Source: an uncultured Eubacteriales bacterium | GTDB lineage: Bacteria; Bacillota; Clostridia; Oscillospirales; Oscillospiraceae | Length of the DNA: 64,000 bases | Direction: 5' to 3' | Assembly: GCA_900316745.1 (NCBI GenBank) | Contig: ONEB01000008.1 | Coordinates: 1 to 64,000 of the forward strand | Shown: piece after piece, positions 1 through 9,260 of the stretch | How positions within the stretch are numbered: position 1 is the stretch's first letter | Layout of the letters: the number at the start of each line of letters is the position of its first letter | Program-made: the position numbers and the translations under genes | Notes under the pieces: generated by a model | Told to the model about the DNA's origin: nothing | Databases searched by the model: none | Seen by the model: the letters and a program-made list of their open reading frames with translations, nothing else

Positions 1-72
1 GTTGATAGGCCGAAGGTGTAAGCGTGGTGACATGTTTAGCTGATCGGTACTAATAACCCGAGGGCTTGACCT
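1..72 (+). rRNA. 23S ribosomal RNA, 3' end (partial)
   Basis: The first about 72 bases match the conserved 3' terminus of bacterial 23S rRNA, including GTTGATAGGC, the GGTACTAATA segment and the closing CCGAGGGCTTGAC. The 5' part lies outside the window. The exact end is estimated from the B. subtilis 23S end and could be off by a few bases. tRNA-Lys and 5S rRNA follow on the same strand. Confidence 0.93.
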
Positions 73-143
73 ACAAGAATTTGCAGGCAGCCTTGCAAAA
101 ATTCTTTCTCTGTTCAGTTTTGAAGGTGCAGATGAAACCTTGA

Positions 144-219
144 GCACCATTAGCTCAGCTGGTAGAGCACCTGACTCTTAATCAGGGTGTCCAGGGTTCG
201 AGTCCCTGATGGTGTACCA
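144..219 (+). tRNA. tRNA-Lys (anticodon CTT), CCA encoded
   Basis: A full cloverleaf is readable. The 7-bp acceptor stem has a G-U first pair. The D arm contains AGCTCAGCTGGTAGAGC, the anticodon loop is CTCTTAA with anticodon CTT (lysine, AAG codon), and the T arm contains GGTTCGAGTCC. The discriminator A is followed by an encoded CCA at 217-219. The gene sits between 23S and 5S rRNA and would be co-transcribed with them. Confidence 0.97.
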
Positions 220-247
220 CCCTTGTGGTGTGCCGCAAGGGTAAATA

Positions 248-371
<124 letters not shown>

Positions 372-375
372 ACAG

Positions 376-404
376 AAAACCACGGCTTATGCCGTGGTTT
401 TTTG
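376..404 (+). terminator. Intrinsic terminator of the rRNA operon
   Basis: AAACCACGGC and GCCGTGGTTT form a 10-bp stem with loop TTAT, followed by a run of T. It lies directly after 5S rRNA. Confidence 0.9.
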
Positions 405-417
405 CTTTATATGATGA

Positions 418-458
418 ATGCCCTCCGGATCGACTTGATCCGGAGGGCGTTTCGTTTT
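418..458. terminator. Second hairpin between the rRNA operon and the convergent gene
   Basis: GCCCTCCGGATC (420-431) pairs perfectly with GATCCGGAGGGC (437-448) around loop GACTT. The plus-strand side is followed by GTTTCGTTTT. It can back up rRNA termination on plus and end the minus-strand gene stopping at 463, although the T-tract on that side is poor. Confidence 0.65.
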
Positions 459-462
459 GGAT

Positions 463-1206
463 TCAGTTGACGAACAGGTGTCTGCGCTTGTCAAAGTAGA
501 TCTTGTTCACGACGATCATAATCACGTCGAATATGAGATACACGACGAGCTCGATCGTATTGTCATTGCCCATGAGATCCGAGAAAGAGAGAGAGGATAG
601 GCTCCCACCGAGGTTGCTGAGGATCACATACACACAGATCAAATAGATCACCGGAAGGATGATGGACAGAGCGTAGACCCAGAGGTAGTGCGTCGGGCCG
701 CTGCGACGGAACTTCGCCAGAGCAAACCGCGTATAGACGCAGTAGGCGGCGAACGCCAGCAGGGAGAGTCCGAACAGGATATCCACCGTGTGCAGCGACG
801 GGACGAAGTTGTAAACGATCGAGGCGCCGCCCCGGTAGTGCGAGCCGGTGAGCATCGTGATGCCCGCGCCGACGAACACGACGGCGGACGCCCAGAGCTG
901 GACCCAGATGATGAACTTATACCACGCCATGCCCTGATCGCTGACGACGACGGTCTGCCCGGGGACAGGCGCGGCGTTCTGATAGGACGAATAGGTCGGC
1001 TGCTGCGGCTGTGCGGCGGCCCTGCTCTGGATGTTGGAAACGGTTTGGCGGGCGGTCTCCTTCGCAGTGTTCATAACAGAGCGCAGGGTCTCTTTCGCTG
1101 CTCCGGAACCCGGGACGCGCGTTGCAGGGGCAGGCGCTTTCGCGCCGCAGTAGGCGCAGAACTTTGCGCCGGGCCGGATCTCCTCACCGCATTGGGAACA
1201 GAACAT
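463..1206 (-). CDS. Zinc-ribbon protein with four membrane segments, unknown function
   Basis: 247 aa. The N-terminus is a short zinc ribbon with two CxxC knuckles (Cys3/Cys6 and Cys17/Cys20). A low-complexity Ala/Pro/Gln linker runs to about residue 92. Four hydrophobic segments follow at about 95-119, 141-163, 174-197 and 217-236, and the protein ends in a basic tail. The start is supported by a strong AGAGGAGG site 7 bases upstream. It is probably co-transcribed with the coiled-coil membrane protein 27 bp upstream. Zinc-ribbon membrane proteins of this kind are common in Clostridia and mostly uncharacterised. Several unrelated proteins in this window carry the same N-terminal module. Specific function unknown. 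Confidence 0.85.
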   Translation of the reverse strand: MFCSQCGEEIRPGAKFCAYCGAKAPAPATRVPGSGAAKETLRSVMNTAKETARQTVSNIQSRAAAQPQQPTYSSYQNAAPVPGQTVVVSDQGMAWYKFIIWVQLWASAVVFVGAGITMLTGSHYRGGASIVYNFVPSLHTVDILFGLSLLAFAAYCVYTRFALAKFRRSGPTHYLWVYALSIILPVIYLICVYVILSNLGGSLSSLSFSDLMGNDNTIELVVYLIFDVIMIVVNKIYFDKRRHLFVN

Positions 1207-1233
1207 GGATTTGCCTCCTCTATTGAAATTGAA

Positions 1234-2202
1234 TCATTTGTTTTCAAGCTTTTTGAGCGCAGCGCGGTGATCTTCAAGCTCGGAGTTGACGTCGTAGATG
1301 GAGTCTTCGAGATCACGAACGCGTTTTTGCAGCCGGTCGATCTCCTGCGCGCAGTCAGAGAGCCAGTCCTCGCTGGTTCTCTGCGCCGCCTTGCCGTCGG
1401 CATAGGCTTTAGCCGCAGCCTCCTGCGCGGCGTTGGTCTCGCTGAGCTTTGCTTCCGCGGCTTTCGAGGCGGCCAGCGCATCATCATAGGCTTTTACTTT
1501 GGCGGATGGCTCAGCCGTGAGCGCCTGCACAGCGGCAGGGAAAGCGTCAACCTGATCGGGGAGCGTAATCCCCGCCTGAGTCGCAGCCGGAAGCACGACC
1601 GCAGCATACCAGCTTTGGGCATCCGGCGCCTGCCCATCCTCCTCAGGCGCGATCCCGGGGAGTGCATCGGTCGTTCCAGCGGCAAACTGCTCATAAGCGG
1701 CTGCGTAGGATACGAACGGCTCGAGCGCCTCGAGCTGCTTTTTGCCCGCGTCGCTGCTTGCCACGGTCTGCTCCACGGTGTCGACCGCGGTTTCATAAGC
1801 CGCGAGCGCGGCAGAGTAGTCCATCTGTGTCTGCTCGGCGGCGGCGCGCAGCTGATCGAGCGACTGCTGTCCGGCAGCGGCGTTTTCGATGACGCCGGAA
1901 TCGAGCTTTTTGCGGACTTCGTCGTATTCCGCCTGTTTCTTCTCCAGAAGCTCCAGCGCGTCGTCATAATCAGACTGCATCTGTTTGAGCTCCTCTTCCT
2001 CGCTGGAAATGAGCTTTTTCAGCTGGTCGATCTCGGCAGCCTGCTCCGCGCCGGCGCGGCGCGAGAGGGAAGCAACGAGAGAAACGACGCCGAAGATCAA
2101 AACTGCGGCGGCAACGCCAATACCCAGCCAGCGCAGCCAGGTGCGCGGACGGCGCTCCGGTGCGGTCTCCTCCACGGGACGCGGATCATTTTCATTCAGC
2201 AT
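1234..2202 (-). CDS. Single-pass membrane protein with coiled coils, unknown function
   Basis: 322 aa from the ATG at 2202, which has AAAGGAG 8 bases upstream. An in-frame TTG 18 bases further up overlaps that site and is unlikely to be the start. A short charged cytosolic N-terminus is followed by one transmembrane helix at about 22-44. A long Glu/Gln/Lys-rich helical region follows at about 50-110, then an Ala-rich middle, and a second heptad-rich helical segment at about 265-320. The layout suggests an anchored extracytoplasmic coiled-coil protein. It lies just upstream of the zinc-ribbon membrane protein on the same strand, probably in one operon. No family recognised. Confidence 0.78.
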   Translation of the reverse strand: MLNENDPRPVEETAPERRPRTWLRWLGIGVAAAVLIFGVVSLVASLSRRAGAEQAAEIDQLKKLISSEEEELKQMQSDYDDALELLEKKQAEYDEVRKKLDSGVIENAAAGQQSLDQLRAAAEQTQMDYSAALAAYETAVDTVEQTVASSDAGKKQLEALEPFVSYAAAYEQFAAGTTDALPGIAPEEDGQAPDAQSWYAAVVLPAATQAGITLPDQVDAFPAAVQALTAEPSAKVKAYDDALAASKAAEAKLSETNAAQEAAAKAYADGKAAQRTSEDWLSDCAQEIDRLQKRVRDLEDSIYDVNSELEDHRAALKKLENK

Positions 2203-2403
2203 ATACAGCGCTCCTTTCAAGGAGTATGAAGCATTTCTTAACTACTATTTTAGTAAAGGAGCGCGCGGTTGTCAACAAATTGCGCGGCAAAATGTTCAAA
2301 ATCTCCGCAGCGGCAGATTGTTCGCAAAATTCATAAGACTGCGGATCCTGGACGGACGGATGCTGTCAATTCGCCGAAATTCAATATTTATTCATAATTT
2401 AGA

Positions 2404-2433
2404 TTGACAAAGTACTGTGACACGGCGTATAGT
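2404..2433 (+). promoter_or_regulatory. Sigma-A-type promoter for the lysine riboswitch transcript
   Basis: TTGACA at 2404-2409 and TATAGT at 2428-2433 are separated by 18 bases. It lies about 12 bases upstream of the start of the riboswitch fold. Confidence 0.75.
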
Positions 2434-2449
2434 GACCATATTGAACAAA

Positions 2450-2618
2450 GAGTGATAGAGGCGCGGATGCCATCAGTACGCTCCGATACCCGGCAGGAAC
2501 CGGGGAGCGGAAAGGGACAGCCGCCGAAGTGTTCGCTTCGATTCCTGTCGGGCGGATGCTGGGTCGCCGGAGAACATCCGGCGGACTGTCGAGTACCTTA
2601 CTCGGAGCGCTGTCATTG
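2450..2618 (+). promoter_or_regulatory. Lysine riboswitch (L-box)
   Basis: The L-box consensus blocks appear in order: GATAGAGGCGC near 2454, a CAGTACG element, GGAAAGGGACAGCCGCCGAAG near 2509-2529, GCTGGGTCGCCGG, GGCGGACTGTC, and GGAGCGCTGTCAT at the 3' end. GTGATAG (2452-2458) can pair with CTGTCAT (2610-2616) to close P1. A perfect terminator follows 15 bases later, so this is a transcriptional OFF switch: bound lysine stabilises P1 and permits termination. The downstream gene is an NhaC-type transporter, the known L-box-associated candidate lysine importer. Confidence 0.93.
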
Positions 2619-2632
2619 ACATTCGATCTTTC

Positions 2633-2673
2633 TTGTCATGAACAGTCATTGCTCTGTTCATGACAATTTTTTT
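2633..2673 (+). terminator. Riboswitch-controlled terminator
   Basis: TTGTCATGAACAG (2633-2645) pairs perfectly with CTGTTCATGACAA (2654-2666) around an 8-base loop and is followed by seven T residues. The ribosome-binding site AGGAGGA begins right after the T run, so readthrough is required for expression. Confidence 0.93.
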
Positions 2674-2689
2674 AGGAGGAATCCAAACC

Positions 2690-4345
2690 ATGAACCGCAG
2701 AAACAGATTTCTGAGCGTCCTCGTTCTGGTCGTGCTCGTCGTGGCAATGCTCACGATGTCCGCCGGCGCTGTGGACGTGAACGACGACGGCGTCGCCACC
2801 GGAAGCAGCTTTGCGCTTTCGTTCTGGGCGCTCGTTCCCCCGATCGTTGCGATCGTGCTCGCGCTGATTACAAAGGAAGTGTATTCTTCCCTGTTCATCG
2901 GCGTGATGCTCGGCGCGCTCTTTGCCAACAACTTCGCGCCTGTCGGCTCGCTTGACACCGTGTTGGGTGAAGCCATCGTCCCCGCCATCACGGACCTTGC
3001 GGGCAACTTCCTCTTCCTCGTCATCCTCGGCATCCTGGTCGTGCTCATCAACCGCTCCGGCGGCAGCGCAGCCTTCGGCCGCTGGGCGGAGAAGAACATC
3101 AAGAGCCGCGCGGGCGTCATGCTTGCCACGTTCATTCTGGGCGTGTTCATTTTCGTGGACGACTACTTCAACTGCCTCACTGTCGGCTCGGTCATGCAGC
3201 CGATCTCCGACCGGCAGAAGATCTCCCGCTCGAAGCTGGCCTACCTCATTGACGCCACTGCCGCTCCGATCTGCATGATTGCGCCGGTCTCGTCCTGGGC
3301 CGCCGCCGTTGCGAGCTATGCCGAGGACGGCCAGGGCTTCGTCCTGTTCGTCAAGGCCATCCCCTACAACTTCTATTCTCTGCTGACGCTCGTGTTCGTC
3401 GTCGCCATCATCCTGATGAAGTTTGACTTCGGCCCGATGCGCCTGCACGAGATGAACGCCATCCTCAACAACGATCTCTACACCTCCGGCGACCGTGTGG
3501 ACGTCGCGATGGAAAACGATACCGTGAACCCCCGCGGCAAGGTCATCGACCTGCTGTTCCCCGTGATCGTGCTGATCGTCTGCTGCTTCATCGGCCTGCT
3601 GTACGCCGGCGGCTACTATGAGGTCGGCGGTGACTTCTACCACCAGTTCCAGGGCGCTTTCTCCGAGACGGACGCCACGGTAGCGCTGCCCTGGGGCACG
3701 CTGATCACCCTCTTCGTGACCCTGATCTATTACTGGTGCCGCCGCCTGGTGAGCTTCAAGGAATCTATGAGCGCGATCCCGCAGGGCTTCATGAACATGG
3801 TTCCCGCCATCACGATCCTCGTGCTCGCCACGAGCCTGAAGAACGTGACGGGTCTGCTCGGCGCGAAGTACTTCGTCGCGGGGCTCACCCAGAGCGCTGC
3901 CGCGGGTCTGTTTAACTTCCTGCCCGCCATCATCTTCGTCATTGCCTGCGTGCTCAGCTTCTCCACCGGCACCAGCTGGGGCACCTTCGGCATCCTGATC
4001 CCGATCGTCGGCGCCGTGTTCGGCGATCCCAGCACCCAGCTTTACTACATCGGCATGTCCGCCTGCCTCGCCGGCGCGGTCTTCGGCGACCACTGCTCCC
4101 CGATCTCCGATACGACGATCATGGCTTCTGCCGGCGCGATGTGCAACCACGTCAACCACGTCTCCACGCAGCTGCCCTATGCCGCCACCGTCGGTGTGAT
4201 CTGCTTCGTGAACTACATCATCGCGGGCTTCGTGCAGAACGCCGCGATCTCCATCGTGATCGGCGTCGTGCTCACGCTTGCGACCCTGTTCGTGATCCGC
4301 GCGATCGTCGGCAAGAACCCGACCGCTCCCGAGCAGAAGGCATAA
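2690..4345 (+). CDS. lysW: NhaC-family transporter, candidate lysine permease (LysW type)
   Basis: 551 aa from ATG 2690, 9 bases after AGGAGGA; an upstream in-frame ATG at 2660 falls inside the terminator stem. The protein has an N-terminal hydrophobic segment and about 12 further membrane helices typical of the NhaC Na+/H+ antiporter superfamily. Recognisable family segments are VFIFVDDYFNCLTVGSVM near 155 and GDHCSPISDTTIMAS near 470. Lysine-riboswitch control is visible upstream. In Firmicutes, L-box-regulated NhaC-like proteins were proposed by comparative genomics to import lysine (LysW). A Na+/H+ antiporter that happens to sit under lysine control is the alternative, and substrate is inferred from regulation. 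The gene stands alone between its riboswitch and a strong terminator. Confidence 0.88.
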   Translation: MNRRNRFLSVLVLVVLVVAMLTMSAGAVDVNDDGVATGSSFALSFWALVPPIVAIVLALITKEVYSSLFIGVMLGALFANNFAPVGSLDTVLGEAIVPAITDLAGNFLFLVILGILVVLINRSGGSAAFGRWAEKNIKSRAGVMLATFILGVFIFVDDYFNCLTVGSVMQPISDRQKISRSKLAYLIDATAAPICMIAPVSSWAAAVASYAEDGQGFVLFVKAIPYNFYSLLTLVFVVAIILMKFDFGPMRLHEMNAILNNDLYTSGDRVDVAMENDTVNPRGKVIDLLFPVIVLIVCCFIGLLYAGGYYEVGGDFYHQFQGAFSETDATVALPWGTLITLFVTLIYYWCRRLVSFKESMSAIPQGFMNMVPAITILVLATSLKNVTGLLGAKYFVAGLTQSAAAGLFNFLPAIIFVIACVLSFSTGTSWGTFGILIPIVGAVFGDPSTQLYYIGMSACLAGAVFGDHCSPISDTTIMASAGAMCNHVNHVSTQLPYAATVGVICFVNYIIAGFVQNAAISIVIGVVLTLATLFVIRAIVGKNPTAPEQKA

Positions 4346-4360
4346 AACCAACCCAAACCA

Positions 4361-4392
4361 AAACCGCCAGTCAAAACGACTGGCGGTTTTTT
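4361..4392. terminator. Terminator after the lysine-regulated transporter
   Basis: AAACCGCCAGTC and GACTGGCGGTTT form a 12-bp stem with loop AAAAC and a T-tract on the plus strand. It abuts the stop codon of the convergent kinase gene and may serve both strands. Confidence 0.88.
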
Positions 4393-5481
<1,089 letters not shown>

Positions 5482-5551
5482 GCAGTTCCCTCCTTTTTCC
5501 GATAATAGTTTCATTCTACCACAGACCGACAGAAAAAACGAGAGGTGCATG

Positions 5552-6004
5552 ATGAAAACGACAGACGATCTCACACAGGTGCTTTTGAAGACCGAGACGG
5601 ACGCGCTGGACGATGTCCTGCAGCGGGAGGATGCGAACCTGATCCACGGCGAGCATCCGTTTGCCGCCTACATGCGCGCACTGATCCGGCAAAAGGGGCT
5701 GCGCCAGCAGGACGTGTTCCTCGCGGCGGACGTGCCGGAGGGGTACGGCTACAAGCTGATCTCGGAGGAACGGCACACGCACCGGCGCGACACGATCCTG
5801 CGGCTGTGCTTTGCGGCGCGCTGCACGCTCGGCGAGACACAGCGTGTGCTGATGCTTCAAGGACTCTCGCCGCTGTATCCGCGCCTTGCGCGGGACGCGG
5901 CTCTGATCGTTGCGCTCAACCGGCGGATCTATGAGATCGGGGACGTGAACGCCTATCTCGCGCAGCACGGATTTGAAGAACTGGCGCCATGCGGAGAACC
6001 GTAA
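5552..6004 (+). CDS. XRE-like helix-turn-helix protein, divergent partner of the kinase
   Basis: 150 aa from the second of two adjacent ATGs (5549 and 5552); AGAGG is better spaced for 5552. The central region, about 35-80 aa, reads as a helix-turn-helix (HPFAAYMRALIRQKGLRQQD, then AADVPEGYGYKLISEER) like XRE regulators. A C-terminal helical part contains a VNAYLAQHGFEEL module. It starts 70 bp from the divergent kinase gene, so it could regulate that kinase, be its substrate, or both; this is inference from position. It ends before a good terminator and so appears monocistronic. No close family could be named. Confidence 0.72.
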   Translation: MKTTDDLTQVLLKTETDALDDVLQREDANLIHGEHPFAAYMRALIRQKGLRQQDVFLAADVPEGYGYKLISEERHTHRRDTILRLCFAARCTLGETQRVLMLQGLSPLYPRLARDAALIVALNRRIYEIGDVNAYLAQHGFEELAPCGEP

Positions 6005-6062
6005 GGAAACCCGCTGCCACAAAGCGGTGGGAACGGAGGATGATAATAATTGTTATAATATA

Positions 6063-6093
6063 GGCGGACGCGGATTGCGCGTCCGCCATTTTT
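6063..6093 (+). terminator. Terminator after the HTH gene
   Basis: GGCGGACGCG (6063-6072) pairs with CGCGTCCGCC (6078-6087) around loop GATTG and is followed by ATTTTTGG. Confidence 0.75.
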
Positions 6094-6112
6094 GGTATGT
6101 GGGAGGAAAGAT

Positions 6113-6496
6113 ATGAAAACGCTGAAGCTGATCCTCGGGATCCTGAGCATTGTGCTTGCTGCCATGGTGCTGTTCCAGTCGTGCGCGGCAGGGGTCGCCA
6201 ACACGCTCTCGGACAACGGTGAGAGCGGAGGAACGGGCGGCTTTGCCTTAGCGCTCGGCATGATCGCGGGCGGCATCATCATGATTGCGACGCGCGCCTC
6301 GGAGAAGAAAGGCGGCAGCATCGCGGCACTGATCCTGTATGCGCTCGCTGCGCTGATCGGATTTGTGTCCGCGGGATCCTACGCGGATCTGAACATCTGG
6401 GCGGGGCTTTGCGCGGTGCTTGCGGTTATTAATTTCATCGCAATGCTTCTCATAAAGCGCGGTGCGGACAAATCGAAAGGAGAACAGAAGGAATGA
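6113..6496 (+). CDS. Small four-helix membrane protein, co-transcribed with a lipoprotein
   Basis: 127 aa from ATG 6113 with GGAGGAAAG just upstream. There are four hydrophobic segments at about 5-30, 43-60, 70-87 and 94-113 and a basic, charged C-terminal tail. The N-terminal segment with FQSC around residue 24 resembles a lipobox, but the later helices argue for an integral protein. It overlaps the next gene by four bases (ATGA), so the two are translationally coupled. Similar small membrane proteins next to lipoproteins occur in Firmicutes without known function. Confidence is good that it is a gene and low for any role. Confidence 0.75.
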   Translation: MKTLKLILGILSIVLAAMVLFQSCAAGVANTLSDNGESGGTGGFALALGMIAGGIIMIATRASEKKGGSIAALILYALAALIGFVSAGSYADLNIWAGLCAVLAVINFIAMLLIKRGADKSKGEQKE

Positions 6497-7008
6497 AAAA
6501 TTGGATTGCGCTGCTGCTCTCGGCGTTGATGCTGCTTTCGCTGACAGCGTGCGGCTCGGGCGGCACGGACAACAAGACGGCGGAGAAGCCCGGGGAAACG
6601 ACTGCAGGCAGTCAGGAGACTGAGAAGATCGATATGAAGCAGCAGGAGCAAGAGGGCGACCTCGGCGATTACCACGTGAAGTTCGTGGACTTTACCCCGG
6701 CAAAGGACTATGAGGGCAAGGACGTCATCGTGGTGAACTGGGAGTTCACGAACAACAGCGAGGATACGACCAGCGCCGACGTAGCGGTGTACATCAAGGC
6801 GTTCCAGAACGGTGTCGAGCTCGATCCTGCCTACGTCGATCTGGACGGCGCGGACAACAGCATGAAGGACATCCGACCCGGTACGACGCTCGACATTCAC
6901 ACATCATTTGTTCTCGCGGACACGAGCACTGTGGAATTTGAGGCGACAGAGCTGATCTCTTTCTCGGATGACATGGTTGTCACGACCTATGCGTTTGAGG
7001 CGGAGTAA
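6493..7008 (+). CDS. Lipoprotein, DUF5067-like
   Basis: 171 aa. The signal peptide ends in a lipobox (LSLTAC, lipid-modified Cys20). A Ser/Thr/Lys/Glu-rich linker is followed from about residue 50 by a beta-sandwich domain with features such as DYHVKFVDF, VIVVNWEFTNNSEDT, DPAY and DIRPGTT. This is the pattern of DUF5067/DUF4352 immunoglobulin-like lipoprotein domains, which mediate extracellular contacts in Firmicutes. The start overlaps the upstream membrane-protein stop (ATGA), and a strong terminator follows. The partner or ligand cannot be read from sequence. Confidence 0.82.
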   Translation: MKNWIALLLSALMLLSLTACGSGGTDNKTAEKPGETTAGSQETEKIDMKQQEQEGDLGDYHVKFVDFTPAKDYEGKDVIVVNWEFTNNSEDTTSADVAVYIKAFQNGVELDPAYVDLDGADNSMKDIRPGTTLDIHTSFVLADTSTVEFEATELISFSDDMVVTTYAFEAE

Positions 7009-7020
7009 TCGCGTCGAAAC

Positions 7021-7063
7021 AAAAAAAGCTCCATTGCGGGTTTGCCGCAATGGAGCTTTTTTG
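7021..7063. terminator. Bidirectional terminator
   Basis: A long near-perfect hairpin, AAAAGCTCCATTGCGG/CCGCAATGGAGCTTTT, has A-runs before and T-runs after. It serves the plus-strand lipoprotein operon and the minus-strand phosphatase gene that ends at 7073. Confidence 0.9.
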
Positions 7064-7072
7064 ATAGTGGAC

Positions 7073-9109
7073 TCAATTGTTCGGAACCGTCCCGTGCCAG
7101 GTGACGCCGAGCATGGTGAAGTCGTCGAATTGCGGCGCATCGCCGACGAAAGCGTCCGCCGCCGCCTGCACGGCCTTGAGCAGCGCCTCGGGGGCGTCGG
7201 AATCGGCGCTCTCGAGCGTTTCGAGAATGCGCGGCACGCCGAACTGCTCATGCGCTGCATTCTCTGCCTCGGCGACGCCGTCTGTGTAAAGAAACAGCGT
7301 GGAGCCGGGGGAGAGCTGGATGGTGTGGTTGGTGTACCTGACGCCGTCCATCGCGCCGATGGCGAGACCGTGGCGGCTCTTGAGCGTGCGGAATGGCTCG
7401 CCGGGGTCGCGCAGGATCGGGTATTCGTGGCCAGCGTTCGCGGCGGTGAGTGTGCCGGTGGAGAGGTCGAGGATGCCGAGCCAGGTCGTGACAAACATGC
7501 ACTCGTCGTTGCGCGAGCAGATCAGCTCGTTGACGCGCCGCAGCACCTCGGCAGGCGAATCCTGCAGCGCGGCATGGTCGTGGATCAGAATCATCGAGAG
7601 CATCATAAACAGCGCTGCCGGGATGCCCTTGCCCGAGACGTCCGCAATCACGAGCGCGAGGTGGTTTTCATCGAGCATAAAGAAATCATAGAAGTCGCCG
7701 CCGACTTCGCGCGCCGGCGTCATAACAGCGTAGAGGTCGAACTCCCTGCGGTTCGGGAACGGCGGGAAGACGCTCGGCAGCATGTCGTTCTGGATGCGCG
7801 TGGCGACGTCGAGCTCCGCGCCGATGCGCTCGGTCTCCGCCGTGACGCGCGTGAGGTCGTCGACATAGGTGCGCAGGGACTTTGTCATGCGGTTGAAGCT
7901 CATGGCGAGATCGCCGACCTCGTCGTTGTGCAGCACCTTTGCCTGCCAGTCGAGATTGCCGCCGGAGATGATCTCCACATCCTTCTGCAGCTCGGACAGC
8001 GGATGCGTGAGCTGCTTTGCAAAGTGATGCACGACGATGATCGCTGCGGCGATGATGCTCAGCAGAAGCGCAAGAAAATTCATCTGTGCATGCAAAATAT
8101 CACGGTTGAGCCCGTCGAGCGGCTGGAGCACGCTGGCCTTCGGCGTGACGATGCAGAGCGTCCATCCGTTGGAGCGCACAGGGGAGTAGGCATAATACGA
8201 ATCGTCAGTCGAAAGAGAAACGTCTGTTAAGCCGGAGCAGATGGCGACCTGTGTGCGCTTGTCTCCGTGCTCGCCGTCATTCAGCGAGCCGTTTTTGATG
8301 CCGCGCGTGTCGGCAATGACTTTCTCCGCGCTGTCGACGAGAAATGCGTAGGAGCCCTCGGGCAGGGACATGGAGAAAATGTCTTCCTGCAGATCGCTCA
8401 CGCGGACGTCCATGGCAACGACAGCGGCAAAAACTCCGTCACGGTAGATGGGGCAGGAGCAGGTGATCATGTTGCCGCGCCCGTAAGAGTCGGAATAGAC
8501 GCCGGTGAAAAAGAGCTTTCCGCTGTTGCGCGCGGCGGTGTACCACTCAGAGCCGTAATAGTCGAAGTATGCCTCGCTGCCGTCTTCGTTGGCGCCGAGC
8601 TGAGCGGTGTTGTTGTATGACAGCTGCAGACCGCTTTTTGTGACGACGTAGAGGTCGGTAATGGTTGCATCCTGACTGTCCATGATCGACTTGAACAGCA
8701 CCTCAAGATTGCCGAGCAGAAGCATTTCGTCACGCACATCGTCGATCGTGACATTCTCGCTGACAAGATAGTGCTGCATGGAATAAACCCCGCCGTTGGC
8801 GATCATCGGCGGCAGCACCTCGTGCTGGTGATAGTGCTCGGGATTGTCGTACATATTCTCAGCGCTGCTGGCGAGCATGCGGATCGTATCAGAATAAAAG
8901 CTCAGCTCCGCGTCCGCCATGTCGGCCTTGCTGTCGACAATGTTGCGCAGCTGGGACTCCATCTGGGAGATCACGGCCGTGCGGCTCCGCTCGCGAATGC
9001 GCAGCATGGTTCCGACAGCGGCGGTGCTGGCAAGCAGAAGCGCCAGAACCACGATCGCGAGCACGATCTTATTCATTTGTCTCTGGATGGGACGCCTTTT
9101 TTCAGACAT
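7073..9109 (-). CDS. Cache-HAMP-SpoIIE sensor phosphatase (PP2C-type)
   Basis: 678 aa from ATG 9109, preceded by AGGAGG. A basic N-terminus and transmembrane helix at about 13-36 lead into an extracytoplasmic dCache-like sensor of about 270 aa. A second membrane helix near 310-330 precedes a HAMP domain (about 330-385). The C-terminal 240 residues are a SpoIIE/RsbU-type phosphatase. GGDFYDFF and LVIADVSGKGIPAALFM carry its metal-binding Asp residues, and FDDFTMLGV lies near the end. Such proteins dephosphorylate anti-anti-sigma factors in partner-switching pathways. No STAS or anti-sigma gene lies next to it, so its target is elsewhere. It is monocistronic between two terminator/promoter regions. 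Confidence 0.92.
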   Translation of the reverse strand: MSEKRRPIQRQMNKIVLAIVVLALLLASTAAVGTMLRIRERSRTAVISQMESQLRNIVDSKADMADAELSFYSDTIRMLASSAENMYDNPEHYHQHEVLPPMIANGGVYSMQHYLVSENVTIDDVRDEMLLLGNLEVLFKSIMDSQDATITDLYVVTKSGLQLSYNNTAQLGANEDGSEAYFDYYGSEWYTAARNSGKLFFTGVYSDSYGRGNMITCSCPIYRDGVFAAVVAMDVRVSDLQEDIFSMSLPEGSYAFLVDSAEKVIADTRGIKNGSLNDGEHGDKRTQVAICSGLTDVSLSTDDSYYAYSPVRSNGWTLCIVTPKASVLQPLDGLNRDILHAQMNFLALLLSIIAAAIIVVHHFAKQLTHPLSELQKDVEIISGGNLDWQAKVLHNDEVGDLAMSFNRMTKSLRTYVDDLTRVTAETERIGAELDVATRIQNDMLPSVFPPFPNRREFDLYAVMTPAREVGGDFYDFFMLDENHLALVIADVSGKGIPAALFMMLSMILIHDHAALQDSPAEVLRRVNELICSRNDECMFVTTWLGILDLSTGTLTAANAGHEYPILRDPGEPFRTLKSRHGLAIGAMDGVRYTNHTIQLSPGSTLFLYTDGVAEAENAAHEQFGVPRILETLESADSDAPEALLKAVQAAADAFVGDAPQFDDFTMLGVTWHGTVPNN

Positions 9110-9207
9110 AAAAGCCTCCTGACGGCAAAGACGGAGATAAAACGAATTTAAGTAATTCATTTTATCATATTATCAGCTTTATTTCCATACCAAATATAGA
9201 AGCATAG

Positions 9208-9235
9208 TTGACATTGTTGACGGTTTTGGTACAAT
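9208..9235 (+). promoter_or_regulatory. Promoter of the ABC exporter operon
   Basis: TTGACA at 9208-9213 and TACAAT at 9230-9235 are separated by 16 bases, about 25 bp upstream of the ATP-binding protein start. A second TTGACG lies inside the spacer. Confidence 0.78.
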
Positions 9236-9260
9236 AAAGTCGGAAAGGAGAGGAGCACTC

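Noticed and set aside
688-2229. 513-codon open frame on plus
   Set aside because: It is antisense to two well-supported minus-strand genes with ribosome sites. Its Arg-rich composition and lack of domains are typical of mirror frames in GC-rich DNA.
2404-2619. Small frame across the lysine riboswitch
   Set aside because: The bases are explained by the L-box fold and no ribosome site precedes it.
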